DNA of 64,000 bases, taken from NCBI GenBank assembly GCA_963969345.1, contig OZ017769.1, positions 4,092,816 through 4,156,815 on the forward strand, read 5' to 3'. Each line of letters opens with the position of its first letter. Positions within the stretch are counted from its first letter, which is position 1. The translations under genes and the position numbers were made by a program. This DNA comes from Turbatrix aceti (taxonomy: Eukaryota > Nematoda > Chromadorea > Rhabditida > Panagrolaimidae). Below the pieces are notes generated by a model, which was given only the letters and a program-made list of their open reading frames with translations, did not search any database and had not been told where the DNA came from. Positions 1-11,900 of the stretch are shown in pieces.

Positions 1-3000
1 ACGCATTCACTAGGACCCGAAGAGGCTAACTCAGGGGCAAAAATGAGTTTTTCGAGTGCAACAGACCCGCAGGCTCATATTAATCATCACAGGTGTCAGA
101 AGTAGGCGTCCACCTGTCAGTCACACGTTTATGTTGCGGCAGGTCAGGTCAATCGATTGCACCTCATCTCTAGCGTCCGCCTTCGAGGGCAAATTCCCCA
201 TGTCTTGGCAAATTCCAAAACATTTTTCTTTGGAATTCAAAAAATTTCCCAAAAGTCGAGCTAGACGTTTTCTAAGACAGATTCGTCTTTAACGTTCTCA
301 CGCAAGGAAGCAAGCGTGCATGATGCCTGCTTAATTTTTCATGCCAAGGAAACGGACGAGTTCAAGTGCTCTTGAACGGCGTCCGTTCCTTCTACGTCTT
401 AATTTGGTAATCCGGATGACGTCGCAGCTGCCCCCAGAGAGGCCCAAATTCAAAATTCGGCGCGCGTCGAACTACGACTTCCTGCGTTGGTCGCCGGGGC
501 GGCTATCTCATTTGGCGGCCCCATGTGGATGTTAATTAACCTCAGTGCCTCGAGTGCCGCAGCGGGGAGCGCGTGAGTCAAGAGGCGTTCTGCCGACCTT
601 CAATCGTCTTCTTCATTTGTGGCAGGGTTCTCATCATGGCTCCCTCGCGGCTTGGCTTTATCTCTCTCCGTGGCCTTTGGCATGGCAATTCGCGACTCGA
701 CGGCGACTGCGAAAGCGATGACCGACCGCGCCCAGCCACGACGGCAGGGTGGCTCGCTTCCTTCCCCGTAGGCGCGTCCGGGCGCGACGTTGACGTCCTG
801 TTCCTCAGAAGAATTCTTAAGGCAGCCCTGAGTCAGAATAGACCGCCGTGAACCGCAAAAAAATTCTACGCCGTTCCAAGTAGCCAGAAATAGCCTCCCA
901 CGAAAACGAGCACGCCTTGGGAAATGATAAAAATGTATTTTTATATTTTTTAGCACGAAAAATGACATCTAAAATTTATTTTTGCACATCCGGCAGAGGG
1001 TGGGGTTGTCAGTTTGAAACAACGACCTTGCTTGGAAACTTTTTGTTTGTTTACATTATTTTATTTTATTTTGAAAAGCAATTTTGAGTTTGAGTTTTTT
1101 TATGCTTGCAATTGACAGCTTGTTAGCAGCGTCACGCCCAGCCCCGTCAAAGGCATTTTCAATCGATGACACGGTCCTCGTAGACAAATAAAATCAATTC
1201 GGGGACGTCAATTAAACGCCAGCAGCTGTTGGCGTTGGTTGGCACATGCTGGCTGGCCTTTGTGGGGGGCTTTTGTTCAGCGCACCCGGCCGTGGACATC
1301 TCCACACATCCACATCCACATCCACATCCGCGTCAGCAATTCTGATGCTCACTCACATCACCCGTCCGGCCTTTGCCCTGACCGGCCGCGAAGCTTTGAA
1401 AAATGTCGTCATACCCATGCCCGTGCTCGTGCTCGTGCTCGTCTTCCCAGCTTCGTTCTGCGCTGGTCAATCAAATTACATACACACACTCACACACAGA
1501 CGCGTGCTCACGTGGGCATTGGCATTCAGGAGCCTCGTACCCTCACACTTGCTCACTCAAGAACTTGTTCACTTGTTCGCTCGAATGAAGAGGGTTGTTT
1601 CTTCTCTTACTTATGTTAGCCAGTTGCATTCATTCTCCGAGGGCCGAGTTTTTTTATCCACCGCAAATTATGCCTTCCTGCAAGGCACCGGATCCGTAGT
1701 AAATACGTCTGCAGGAGGAATGCTATGAGTAAAATTGATTGACGGGTAATTAATAAAACCTCTCGGAAATTTAACTCAAGTACCAGGGTTGGTAATTATG
1801 GCACAGTGGCACAGAGAACGAACACGGAAGCATCTTATTTGGGTTAGTTCTGCAGTTTTTTTTGATTCGACAAAAGGCCACAAACTTGGAACTAATGAAG
1901 AGCAAGAAGTTGGGTTTCCAGTAAATTGAGGGTTTTTTAAAAACTCCAAAAAAGTACCCAGTTTCTCAAAAAACATTTAAAATGCCAGCCATGGCTGCAA
2001 CTTCAAAATTTCTGACAAATTGCAGTTTTTTTTTCAAAAAAAAAAAACTCGGCAACTGTTTAGCAAAAATTGATCCACTGGGAAACGCACTTTTCCGTAC
2101 ACAACTGAAATTTGCCGATCCCTTGACTTTTGAACTTTCCAATTTTTTATGGAACTCCAAAACTGAATAATCCGCCTGATTCCATTTTTTTTGCTCCAGA
2201 CGTGCCAGGAGTCACGTGTGGCTTCCGACGACCACAGAGCAACTTGACTTGAAGGGGAAAAAAACCCTGCCACCCTACAACATACAACAGAGTCTTCCAG
2301 GCGTCGCCAATATCCTCCAGCGAAGCGTTAAACGAGCGGAAGGAACCACTTTCGCTGCTCTGAACACTTCTTAGCATCGAGGTGGTGGTAATTGCGTGAC
2401 GAGTACGAATCAGATGCCATCAAGCCAAAAGTTTCCTTCAATTATGCGCATTTGCAAGTTTACCGGATTTTTGACGGTACATAATTTATAACAGCTCCTC
2501 GTACATAGAATCAGCAGGGAAAATTTTGAGCTTTTGAAAAAAATTCTCGTTCCCTCGTCCTCATCAATGGGGACCCTAAATTAGATCATAAATTTTTTGA
2601 AAGACCTTTGGCGATCAAAACACGAAGTAAAAGTACAGGCAGTAACTTTTATGCCCTTTTAAGGTCCGTAAAAATATTTTAAACAAGAGTGGAGTTATTT
2701 TTTGCGGCATTAAAAAATTTTTACAACTTTAATTACACGCTGTAGCCATTTTACGCTACATACTCGGTCGGTGCTTTGCGCGTGCTTTGGTGATCGTAAC
2801 GTAACTTTCCTTCAAAGATCGTCATCGTTTTGTTTTCCAGTTTTTTACGACTCGATAAAAGTGAACTTCCAGACTCTGACCAGATTCGGCTGCAAAATGC
2901 CATCAAACATCATTTTTCCGCCAAAAAAAATATTAAAATTCTTTTGTTTCATTTAGACTGCAAAATTTTCTTCGGCAAAAATTTCGGAAATCGTTGATGC

Positions 3001-3270
3001 GTAATAGCGAAAAAGCGAGCATTCGGGGACAAACAAAGAACTGTGGCGGCGACGCAGAACACTTTGTTTTTTAGAAGCAAGCAAGTCAGAAGAGCTACAG
3101 AAACTGCCGAGTGGAGATGGATCGACCGCCGTGATATTCGGTGTCCTTAGGGGATTGGCAACGCGTCAGAAAGTGCATCAAAGCCCTCGTCGCTTGGCTA
3201 CTCTCGTGAAAGAAAAAAAAAACTTTCGGGAGGGGACTTGACTTGGCTAAATTTGGGGCAAGTTTGAAAA
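1..3270. other. Non-coding stretch, no gene recognised
   Basis: No exon supported by both a protein-family signature and splice sites was found. The stretch holds a CACATC/CA-type simple repeat around 1300-1345 and 1480-1500, many A and T homopolymer runs, and scattered AT-rich sequence. If the three receptor modules belong to one gene whose shared exons lie to the left of position 1, this is intron of that gene; this is inference. The long frames at 1239-1728 are products of the simple repeats. Confidence 0.6.
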
Positions 3271-3826
3271 CGAATTAGCAGAGTTGTTCAATTCGACAGT
3301 TTTCAGTGCTCGCTCTGCTCGCGCTCTTTGAGCAATTCAATTTTCCGTGCTCGCTCTGCTCATGCTCTTTGAGTTCCTAAAATTTTCGCGCTCGCTCCGC
3401 TCGCGCTCTTTTATTCTCAGATTCTCTGCTCTTGCTCTGCTCACGCTCGTGAGTTGAGCAGGAGCGAGCAATGAGCAAACATGGCTCACACATAAAAAAG
3501 TGAATTTTGAGCCAAAATTCAGTTCCTCACTAAAAGAAAGACCGTATACTCCTTGGAGATACCCCCAACATCGTGTTTTTGGTCGAAACTATCAATATTT
3601 TAGTATTTGTAGCACTAAATTTATAGTGAGCAGTGCTGATTTTAAAAATTTCTCTTGCTCGCTCTGCTCGCGCTCTTTGAGCAATTCAATTTTTCGTGCT
3701 CGCTCTGCTCACGCTCATTGAGCACTCCAATTTTTCGCGCTCGCTCCGCTCGCGCTCGTGAGCTGAGCAGTGAGCGAGCAGTGAGCAGGAGCAATTTGGT
3801 GAGCATCGAACAACTCTGCGAATTAG
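3271..3826. mobile_element. hAT-type MITE with GAGC-word interior
   Basis: The element runs 3279-3818. It is bounded by the inverted repeat CAGAGTTGTTC on the left and GAACAACTCTG on the right, and flanked by a perfect 8-bp direct repeat CGAATTAG at 3271-3278 and 3819-3826. An 8-bp target duplication with CAG-N-G ends is the hallmark of the hAT superfamily. There is no transposase frame, so it is non-autonomous. The interior has two direct copies of a block (about 3307-3480 and 3655-3800) made of reiterated GCTCGCTCTGCTC and GAGC words, separated by unrelated sequence. Confidence 0.85.
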
Positions 3827-4677
3827 CAAATTTTTGAGGGATAATTGACTTTTTTTTGAACCGTTTGAGCATTTTTTTTCTCATATTGCACATTTTTTTC
3901 TGCAAAAAAAAATTTGAGATGAAAGGTCGTTTTGCACAGTTTTCAGGCATAAATTGCATAAACAAAGATTCCATGTCCCGTTCCGTTCGCGTTTGCATTT
4001 GCAGTCAGAAAAAGACAAATTGAGCACCGCTCACGTCGATTGATGACGTGCCCAGTGTAATCGGTGTCCTCATCGGCGATCGAATCGACTACGGACTCTG
4101 GATCATGTTTACGTCATTCTACCTGCCTGCAGCAGCAGCGGCGGCCGACAGGGATCATAGCACACTGCCGCTGCTGATGTGAGCAAAAAAATGCGTGCAC
4201 CCACTCGACTCGATTCGATGATCGTCGTCGCCTGCGCTTGGGCAGACACGGCGCGGCAAGAGCCAGCAAGGGAGCAAAGGTGTGCGTGATTGATGGGAAA
4301 TCAGTCAGTCTGCTCTGCTTTGCAACACCAACACTAATCTATCTTTATTTCTTGTTTCCAAATCACGCTTTTCTTTTTTTGGTAACCTATGAAGGCTATT
4401 TTTATCCAGACACCCACGAGACCTTCGCACCACCAAGAACGAACGAACACACTTTTTTTTTGCGCACCACACATAAAATCAGTTTAGCCAGCTTCAGCAC
4501 TGTTTTCCGCTTACAAAACCCAAATAACACCTGCCAGGTGACTTTTCATCTGGTCAAAAAAAATTCACACATGATAGAAAAAATTTAGAGATTGAAGAAC
4601 ACTTTTTTTTCGGTGTTTTTATTATAAAAAAAAACACCTGTAAAAATATTTAGACCCCAGATTCATGGATGACTCAC
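3827..4677. other. Non-coding stretch downstream of receptor module 1
   Basis: AT-rich sequence with poly-T/poly-A runs and a GCAGCAGCAGCGGCGG triplet-rich patch near 4129-4145. It lies immediately 3' (minus strand) of the donor that ends receptor module 1, so it is probably the start of that module's downstream intron. No exon recognised. Confidence 0.55.
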
Positions 4678-5641
4678 CGTTGGCGTATTGGGAAACGACC
4701 TTGAGCCAGGATTGAACGTCCTCCGAGGTCCGATTGAGTTCCTCGTCGAAAGCGACGGCGGGCGTCTGAATCTGCCAGGCTTCTTTGAAAAATTCAGATT
4801 TCTCGGCAAAATAATGTTTGATGGCGTAGAGCGAAAAATAACAGTGACTCGATGTTTCCTGCTCGAATTCGCCGTTTTTCGACTGCTGAGAAGGCTTGTT
4901 GACCGCGCGGCGCTTATCGTGGTACATAAAAACCAAATTTCGATAGTTCAGTTCAGACATGGCGGAGGGCGCTTCAGGTGTCGGAGCAGGGTGGTACGCT
5001 ATGAGCTGGAAGATGGAGTCTGCCATTTGCCTGTAGGAGCCTTGCATTCTCGTGAGAAATGGAAAATCTTTCTTCGAGCCAATTTGCGAAGTCAGTCCAG
5101 CAGTTGTAAAAATTGGAATTCCTTCTCCGAAGCCGGCAGAAATTTTTGCGACTGTCGCGAGACTGTATGAATCCGCGAAACCAAAGATCGCGTCGAGACG
5201 CCGCTCGCACCAGGCTTTGACGACGCCGTTGGTGGCCCAGCGCTCGGCGAGGGAAGTATCTTCCCAGTACCTTGAATCATGGAAGGTCAGATCGATCCAA
5301 TTGGGTGGCATGAATTGAAACTGCGTGACAACATCCTGGACGGCAATATCGATAACAGGCTGGACTTTGTCGATTGTAAGTCCAAATTTGTCGTTTTCAG
5401 ATTCGAATCTGGGCAGAACAACAATGACGTCGTAGGGCAGCTGGTGCTCGCGCTGGGGCTGTGGAGGCGCTGCCCGGGTGGCGTACGTCCTCCTCGCCGG
5501 CTTCGGGGTCATGAGCCACGAGCGACCCTCCAGGAGCGGCGGTGGGGTGGTGGTGGGGGCCCCCTCCGCCGGCACGCCCCCGAGCACGAGCCCGACCAGC
5601 AGCAACAGCACCCCTAGCCGATACAGGCCGACGAAGGGCAT
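4678..5641 (-). CDS. Guanylyl cyclase receptor 5' module 1 (signal peptide + ligand-binding domain part)
   Basis: A single long exon from the first in-frame ATG (5641) to a donor G|GTGAGT at 4678, ending in phase 1 after 321 codons. The protein starts with a hydrophobic signal peptide (residues 4-22, Leu/Val/Gly-rich, ending AEG), then a Pro/Thr linker. An ANF-receptor-like ligand-binding domain follows, seen in PVIDIAVQDV, LDAIFGFADSYSLATVAKI, IPIFTTAGLT and CYFSLYAIKHYF. Receptor guanylyl cyclases bind an extracellular ligand with this domain and make cGMP with a cytoplasmic cyclase. Here the exon stops inside the domain, and no transmembrane, kinase-like or cyclase exon follows to the window edge. 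It is probably one of three alternative first exons of a gcy-28/NPR-like gene; the family call is firm, the gene identity inferred. The upstream HHHH-rich extension of the frame has no ATG. Confidence 0.75.
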
Positions 5642-8411
5642 GTGTGCAGCAAAAAGTGGGTGGTGGTGGTGACGCGTCGGTATCCGGCGGACAGCTACGT
5701 GACCATTGATGTCGGCTGCAGGCAAGGTGGCGATGAGGTGGGGGTCGTCGTCGTCGTTGTTTTGGAAGTAGGAGGCAGGATGGAGGATGGCGGAGAGGGC
5801 AGGTGAAACAGGTGAGGACTAGCAGCTAGACGAGAAGGCCCTGATATGAGGGAGAGGGCTCAGCTCCGGGTCATGCAGGATCGAGCAGGACCGCCGACTG
5901 CAAAAAACGCAAGATACTCTCTCTCTCTCTCGCTCGTCCACGTGACAGACGGTGTGGTGGTGGCGACACAATGATATACGCGGGTGAGTGATGTCTCGTC
6001 TGTGACAAGTGAACTTTTGAACGGCAAAGTCATAAAAAACGAAAAAAAGGGAGCGGGGACGAGAAAACTGATTAATGCTGATTAATTAGCGTGTTACAGA
6101 CAAGTTTTGGGACCTTTGTCGAAAATTCGAACATTCGAACATTCAAAAAAAAACGTACAAAAAATTATTTTTAATTTTCGATTTTGAAGTCAAAAATTGA
6201 ATCCACAAAAAATTGAATTCTAAAATCAAATCCCCAAAATATAATATTCACAAAAAAAAATATTTCCGAGACGAAAAATTGAAACGAAAACACCCAAAAA
6301 GAATATTCTCGAACTCTTATCACACCCAGAACGCTTCCAAAACAATAGTCATCTGCAGGAAAATCGAGAGTCACCAGTCAACAAAAAAACAAACTCAGAC
6401 CACAAAAAAAATCAAAAAAACAACCCGATCGTCATCAAAAAAAACGGCCATCCCGAAAGTAGCACGCGAACCCATCGGTCTCTTATCACCACCTGCCCGA
6501 GGCCAGGTAAACGTCAGGATCGTAATCCATGGAGCAAATAATAGTAACCCGTATGTATTCTGTCTTTCGACGGACGAGTCACATCAGTGCTGGAAAATAC
6601 CAAGCAAAAGGGGACGCCACCTGTTCTTCTGCTGCACCGCCTTCGACAAAAAGGCCCGGGGCCACCGTTATCATCATGCGCACGCGCGCGCGCGTGTGCG
6701 CAAGAGGCATACATCCATCCGCGATCCGTGTATGCTGTATGTTGTATGCCTCCTGCGCACAGCACACATCGTTGAGGCAGAGGCAGAAGTCATCTATCAC
6801 GTCGATACCCGCCCGTCGTAGCCGTAAGCGGTTACGCTCAAATCAAACGTCGCCTACTGCTGGTGCTGCTGCTGCTGGTGCTGCTGCGAGCAGCCGCTTT
6901 CCTTCACCTGGCCACGCCGGTAAGTGTGCAATTAATTTTCGTGCAAAAAAAAAAGACAGAGAGAAGGTATACGTGCATGTGCAGCAGGGCTCGTGCTCGT
7001 GGTGGTGGTAGTGTTGATAAGTAAGACGCGGTATCGTAGACCCCAAAAACTCTTCCACAAACTCAAACGGGAATTTACTTTCCGGGAATCTACCGTAACA
7101 AATGAAATCAAACCGAAAAAAAACCTAAACTTGGTTCCGGCGTAAAAAGTCGTCAAACAGTAAAACAAGACCAAAAAAAGGCCACGAAACACTTTTACGG
7201 CACTTTTTCCAGGAACAAAAGTAGAAGAACATCAAATGCCCGGATGCCGGACCGTCAAAAAGCAATTCAGACGCAATGATAAGACAAAATTACGGGTACA
7301 ATTAGTTTTTTTTTGTCTTTCGATTCGAGGCGACAAAAAAGTTTGCGTGCAGGAAGGAAATGGAGCAGAGCAGAGACAGAAGAGTGCTGATGGTGGTGGT
7401 TGTGGCCATAGTTAGCAGTTTGCGGTGAGATAATAAGTTGCGTGCGAACTTTTTTGCTATCGCTTCGTCAATCAATAGTTCAAAGAATCTTTTTTTGCAG
7501 AAGAAACTTTTTTGCAAGAACTTGAAATTTTTTTGGGGGGATGGTTTATGGATGCCGAAAATGGCATGGTGAGTCTGTTTGTCCAAAAAAGAATAAAAAA
7601 GAACCTCGAGAGTAAACAAAGGGCCAGAAGGTGCATAAATATATCTGACTACCCGGATGCAGGGTGGGGGACAACAGAGACTTACTTGAAAGGCAGCAGA
7701 AAAGAAAAACAAAAGCAAAGAAGAAAAATAAAATGGAAAAAGAAAAAAGGAAAAGAAAATCTTTTTTTCGCACTCTGCCGTAGGATAAACAACTTTTGAC
7801 CGTGATCGACTGCTTTGTTAGCTAACGGCTGCAAAACAGAAAATATGCAATCGATCGGTCTATCGACCGACCGAGAGACTGGGAGGATCAAGGCGCGCCT
7901 GAAGAACTGCCGAGACCAACAACAGCTGACTATGTAAATACTCCCTTCTAAAAACCCGGCTGACCAAAGTTGGCATAAAATATGTATCCCAAAATTGAAT
8001 TGTCCTCGAAAAAGGATAACTGACGAAAAAAACGATTATTAGGTGAAAAAATTCACGAGGCAGCTCGCATGAATATCACAAAAAAAAATTTAAAAAATAG
8101 ACGGAAGTGAAATATGAAGAAACGAACTCCAGAGTTCAAGGCGCTCCTGCGAACCGAGCGAACGTTCATCGAGCAGTCCCTAGCCTCTGTGTCCGGCTAA
8201 CCGTGAACCGAAGCAGCCAGGCAACCACCTGAAGGCGCAGGCAAAACCAAAGGCACTGAAGCACTTGACAGAAAAAGACGACGGCAACAGCATAAAAGAC
8301 AAAGCATTCACCCTTCCGGTTTCGGGAAATTTTATTTGACGTCACGCTGGGGTGTCGTATCGTTTAAAAACCACTAAAGGCTCTTTTCTATCCAAAATGG
8401 CCCGCAGACAG
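5642..8411. other. Non-coding; putative promoter/upstream region of module 1 and intron
   Basis: Upstream (minus strand) of receptor module 1. It contains a CT run at about 5917-5932, an alternating CGCG/GTGC purine-pyrimidine patch near 6675-6705, a GCTGCTG patch near 6857-6890, and many A runs. A module-1 promoter should lie just above 5641 if the alternative-promoter reading is right, but I could not identify a TATA box or initiator with confidence. No exon recognised. Confidence 0.5.
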
Positions 8412-8908
8412 TTGCAGGCCAGAGTTGTCGACCGAGCCGAGCATCGAGCCGAGCATTTCGAGCATTTGAGCGAGCCGAGCGAGCCGAGCCGCTCGCTCGA
8501 ATGCTCGGCTCGAAAAATTCGAGCCGAGCCGAGCTGCTCGAATGCTCGGCTCGAAGATCACCGAGCCGAGCCGAGCGGCTCGAATGCTCGGCTCGGAGGA
8601 TTCCGAGCCGAGCCTAAAAAATGACCCAAAAATGACGAAAAATGAATTTTTTTATGCCAAAACTATGATATTTGTAGTTTATTTACGCTGAATTCCACAA
8701 TTCCAAACACGTTTTTTGTTATAAAATAGTTTTTGTGCCTCCAAAATTTTTTTTCTAAGCGAAAATTGAGTGGAAAAAATTGCCATGCTCGGTTCGAGCG
8801 AGCCGAGCCGCTCGCTCGAATGCTCGGCTCGAGGGCAACCGAGCCGAGCCGAGCGGCTCGAATGCTCGGCTCGGCAATTTTGGCTCGGTCGACAACTCTG
8901 TTGCAGGC
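8412..8908. mobile_element. hAT-type MITE with GAGCC-word interior
   Basis: The element runs 8420-8900. Its ends are CAGAGTTGTCGACCGAGCC and the exact reverse complement GGCTCGGTCGACAACTCTG. A perfect 8-bp duplication TTGCAGGC flanks it (8412-8419 and 8901-8908). The first bases of the ends, CAGAGTTGT, match the element at 3279, so the two are related. The interior has two clusters (8440-8610 and 8790-8885) of GAGCCGAGC and GGCTCGAATGCTCGGCTCG words that are themselves palindromic, around an AT-rich centre. No transposase frame. Confidence 0.88.
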
Positions 8909-11900
8909 CAGCTTAAAAATAAACCATGGCCATGGTCGGCCGAGACCACGGCCGAGACCGCGGCAGGCAAAGTGGCCTCCGAATAAAAAAATAAATAAAA
9001 AATAACCGAGATGAGCTGTGTTTACGGTGCCAGACTATAAACAATGGTTGGGTTCGATTTAGACTATTTTTCAATTTTTTTTGAAAAATCCATAAAAATT
9101 AACCCGTCTCAAACAAAAAAAAGAAGAAAAGGAGGAAGAATGGCATTTCTGTCTTGCGCTCAACCAACAAAACCCCGGTTCGGTGCATCGTTGACGAAGA
9201 CAAAGACAAATTGGCGCAATTGCCGTGGCCGTAGACGAAAAGGAGAGAGGGCCGGAGGGTGACCGTTTTTACTCCCCGTATTATTTTTCCCCTGGCATCC
9301 AGGAAGGAAGGAAGACAGGGGCCAGAGCCGTGAAACAGGAGCTATTTTCGCAGCCGAGACGAAACGGAAGAAAACAGAAACAGAAAAAAATTTCAGTCAA
9401 TAAAAAAACAACAAACAAACATTTTTGGTCATTTGGTCAAAAATTGGTCTTTTATTCTTTTTTCAAGCGAAAGTGAGTTTTCCAGATTACGGCACTTTTC
9501 TGTTTTTAAAAAAGTCTCAAAATGATGCCTTCGATGTCCTTTTGGTCCTGATTATTTTTTCTCTTTTTCTTCTCGCATAAATCTGCAATTTAAATTTTTG
9601 GAGAAATTCATCCACAGTCACAGTCGTCTTTGCGGGTGGATTACAAGCGTCGCGTGCTTGATGCCGTCCTCCTCGAAGAATGAAAAGTTCGTTGGAAAGG
9701 CCGGGATGACTAACTAAGATGGAGGGCGCCTTGACGTTGAACAACGCCGCGCGCCGACCCTTACTCATGCCGAAAAAAAAGAAGCGAATAAAATGTCATC
9801 TTGGCGTCATAATGACCGTTGACGGACAAAATATTGCGTCAACGACGTCCTTGGGGTCAAATTTGGAAATTTTATAGGATCCTAGCCAAATTTATTTATT
9901 TACGGTTGCATTTTTTGCGTTTTTTTTAATTTTAATGCGGGGTCACCAAATCAGTATTTCTTTCGATTTTTGCAGTCATCAAAAAAATCTCATTTTCACC
10001 GCAACAACCCAGAGGCAGAGGTAAACAACATTCTTTCGCATCCCAGAACAAGAGAAGAAAAAAAGCCGCTTAACATAGCCGCGTTAATTAACAACAGGTC
10101 ACAGGAGTAGTAACATAGCCGCAGAGACAAGATCCAATCGACGGGGCTCAGTCTGGTATGAGCCCCGTCGATCATTCTGCAGCGAGTAAGTAAAAAAAGC
10201 GAATTAATCAAGCTCAAGAAAGCGGTGCCACGAGACGACAGAGACGTGCGTTCGCGATCCAGGGCCATGGCCAATTGTTGTGCAAATCGAACCAAAATAT
10301 GCAAGCCGCGTGCTAATATCAACCCCCACGTCACCTGCCCTACCGGCATTCATTCACTCAGGTCAATGCAAAAGCAAAAAACAAGTCTCAGTGTCAAAAC
10401 TTTTCAAAAAGCACCAGAAATAATTGACAGCCGGAACACGTTGCAATCTGACCGATAAGAAAGGCTTGGAGAAGCGGTGGTAATTAAATTACGGAAAGCG
10501 ATGAGTAATTGACGCTCGCTCGTTCGCTCGCTCCGTGAATCAGTGCGTTCCGCTGGGAAGAATGAAATTGCCCCAAAAGGATTTGCAGCAAAGAAAAGTG
10601 CGATTTTGGTTCCAAAGCAGTGCCCAGTGCGTGTTCGATGGTCGAAAGAGACTTTTGGTCAAAAATACGAAAATGCCGCGGCACAATCGGGCAAAAAAAT
10701 TTTTGGTCTGGGAAACCAGAACAAAAGTTCGCACCTCATGACCCCAAAAAAGACATCAAATGACCCTAGAAAAACACTTTTCAGGTGTCAATCAGCGTTA
10801 CGAGCCGTCGAGTGTTATCGCAAAACAACGTTCGTCTCCTCCTCTCCGACTGCCGTAATCTGAACACAGAACAGGAACAGCATCGAATTTGGTCAAGCAT
10901 CGATCATGACTACAGATGGATGGTCTGGGACGTGCAACTCTCGACAGTACTATGTATCGAGGTCGATAAACAACAAACGGTGAGGCAAAGAGGATTAGGC
11001 AATCACTACCACTACCACCATCACCAACAACAACAACAGCATGCACCGCTTGCACGCACGCACGCATGCACGGGCAGCCAGGAGCAGAACAGTGTCTCTA
11101 CGATGCTGTGAGTTGAGTTCCGCACAGAACACGGGTGTCAAATTAGAGAAAATTTCTCGTTGACATGTGTCGGCGCGTGAAATTAAAAGTGCCAAAAAAA
11201 GTTAATTTGAAACAAAGTTGGGTGCATGAACGGTGTCATCGGTCGGACCGAAGGTTGAAATTGAAAAAAGTGCTGCCACTCTCGTTTCAACGAAAAAACA
11301 AATAATTTGGCCTTTCGTCCAAATGAAAAAGAAAAAAGGGGCAATTCCCGTCGACAGCCAAGCCACGAAAATCAGTGCAAGACAGAGCAGAAAAGGCAAT
11401 TACTCAGAACACCATCCGGCGAGCTGCGTGGTAAAACGGCTCCTCCTGGACTCATTCATCTCGGTGCTCCCGGGTAAGAAATCAAAGTCGAATCAAAAAA
11501 AAAGAAAAAAAGAATACAGGCCAGCAAAGAATGAAAAAAAGAGCACTTGGGGTTCTCGAAATCATCGAAGGCGCAAAGCAGGGAAAGGGTCATTTTGCAA
11601 CATATTTCTTCTTTTTTTCAGCGTCATGGGTGCTCATTAGCCGGCAGACTCACATCAACGCAAACACGATGGCTAAGAATCACGCAACATCCGGCGCTCG
11701 GGTGCTTGGGTCTCGGAAGGCGTGCATGCCAGCCTGCACAGCGCAAGATCCAGCTCCAGCTCTGGGACCCGTCTGAACTCTTTTTACGTCAAAGGAAATT
11801 GAAACATCGACAAAGACACCACACCGCCAGTGGCGCAGAAAGTGGAAAAAGTAAAAATGTACTAATTAATGCTCTTGAGATTTTGCAAAGCGGCGATCAA

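Noticed and set aside
1239..1728. Two overlapping plus-strand frames of 126 and 160 codons
   Set aside because: Driven by CACATC and CA-type simple repeats, giving Thr/Ser/His-rich translations without domain signs.
8352..9005. Overlapping Arg/Ala/Glu/Ser-rich frames on both strands
   Set aside because: Produced by the GAGCCGAGC words of the MITE at 8420-8900.
9517..9768. 83-codon minus-strand frame starting at a true ATG, with plausible amino-acid mix
   Set aside because: No recognised family, splice signals or context; lies in presumed intron. Left unannotated.
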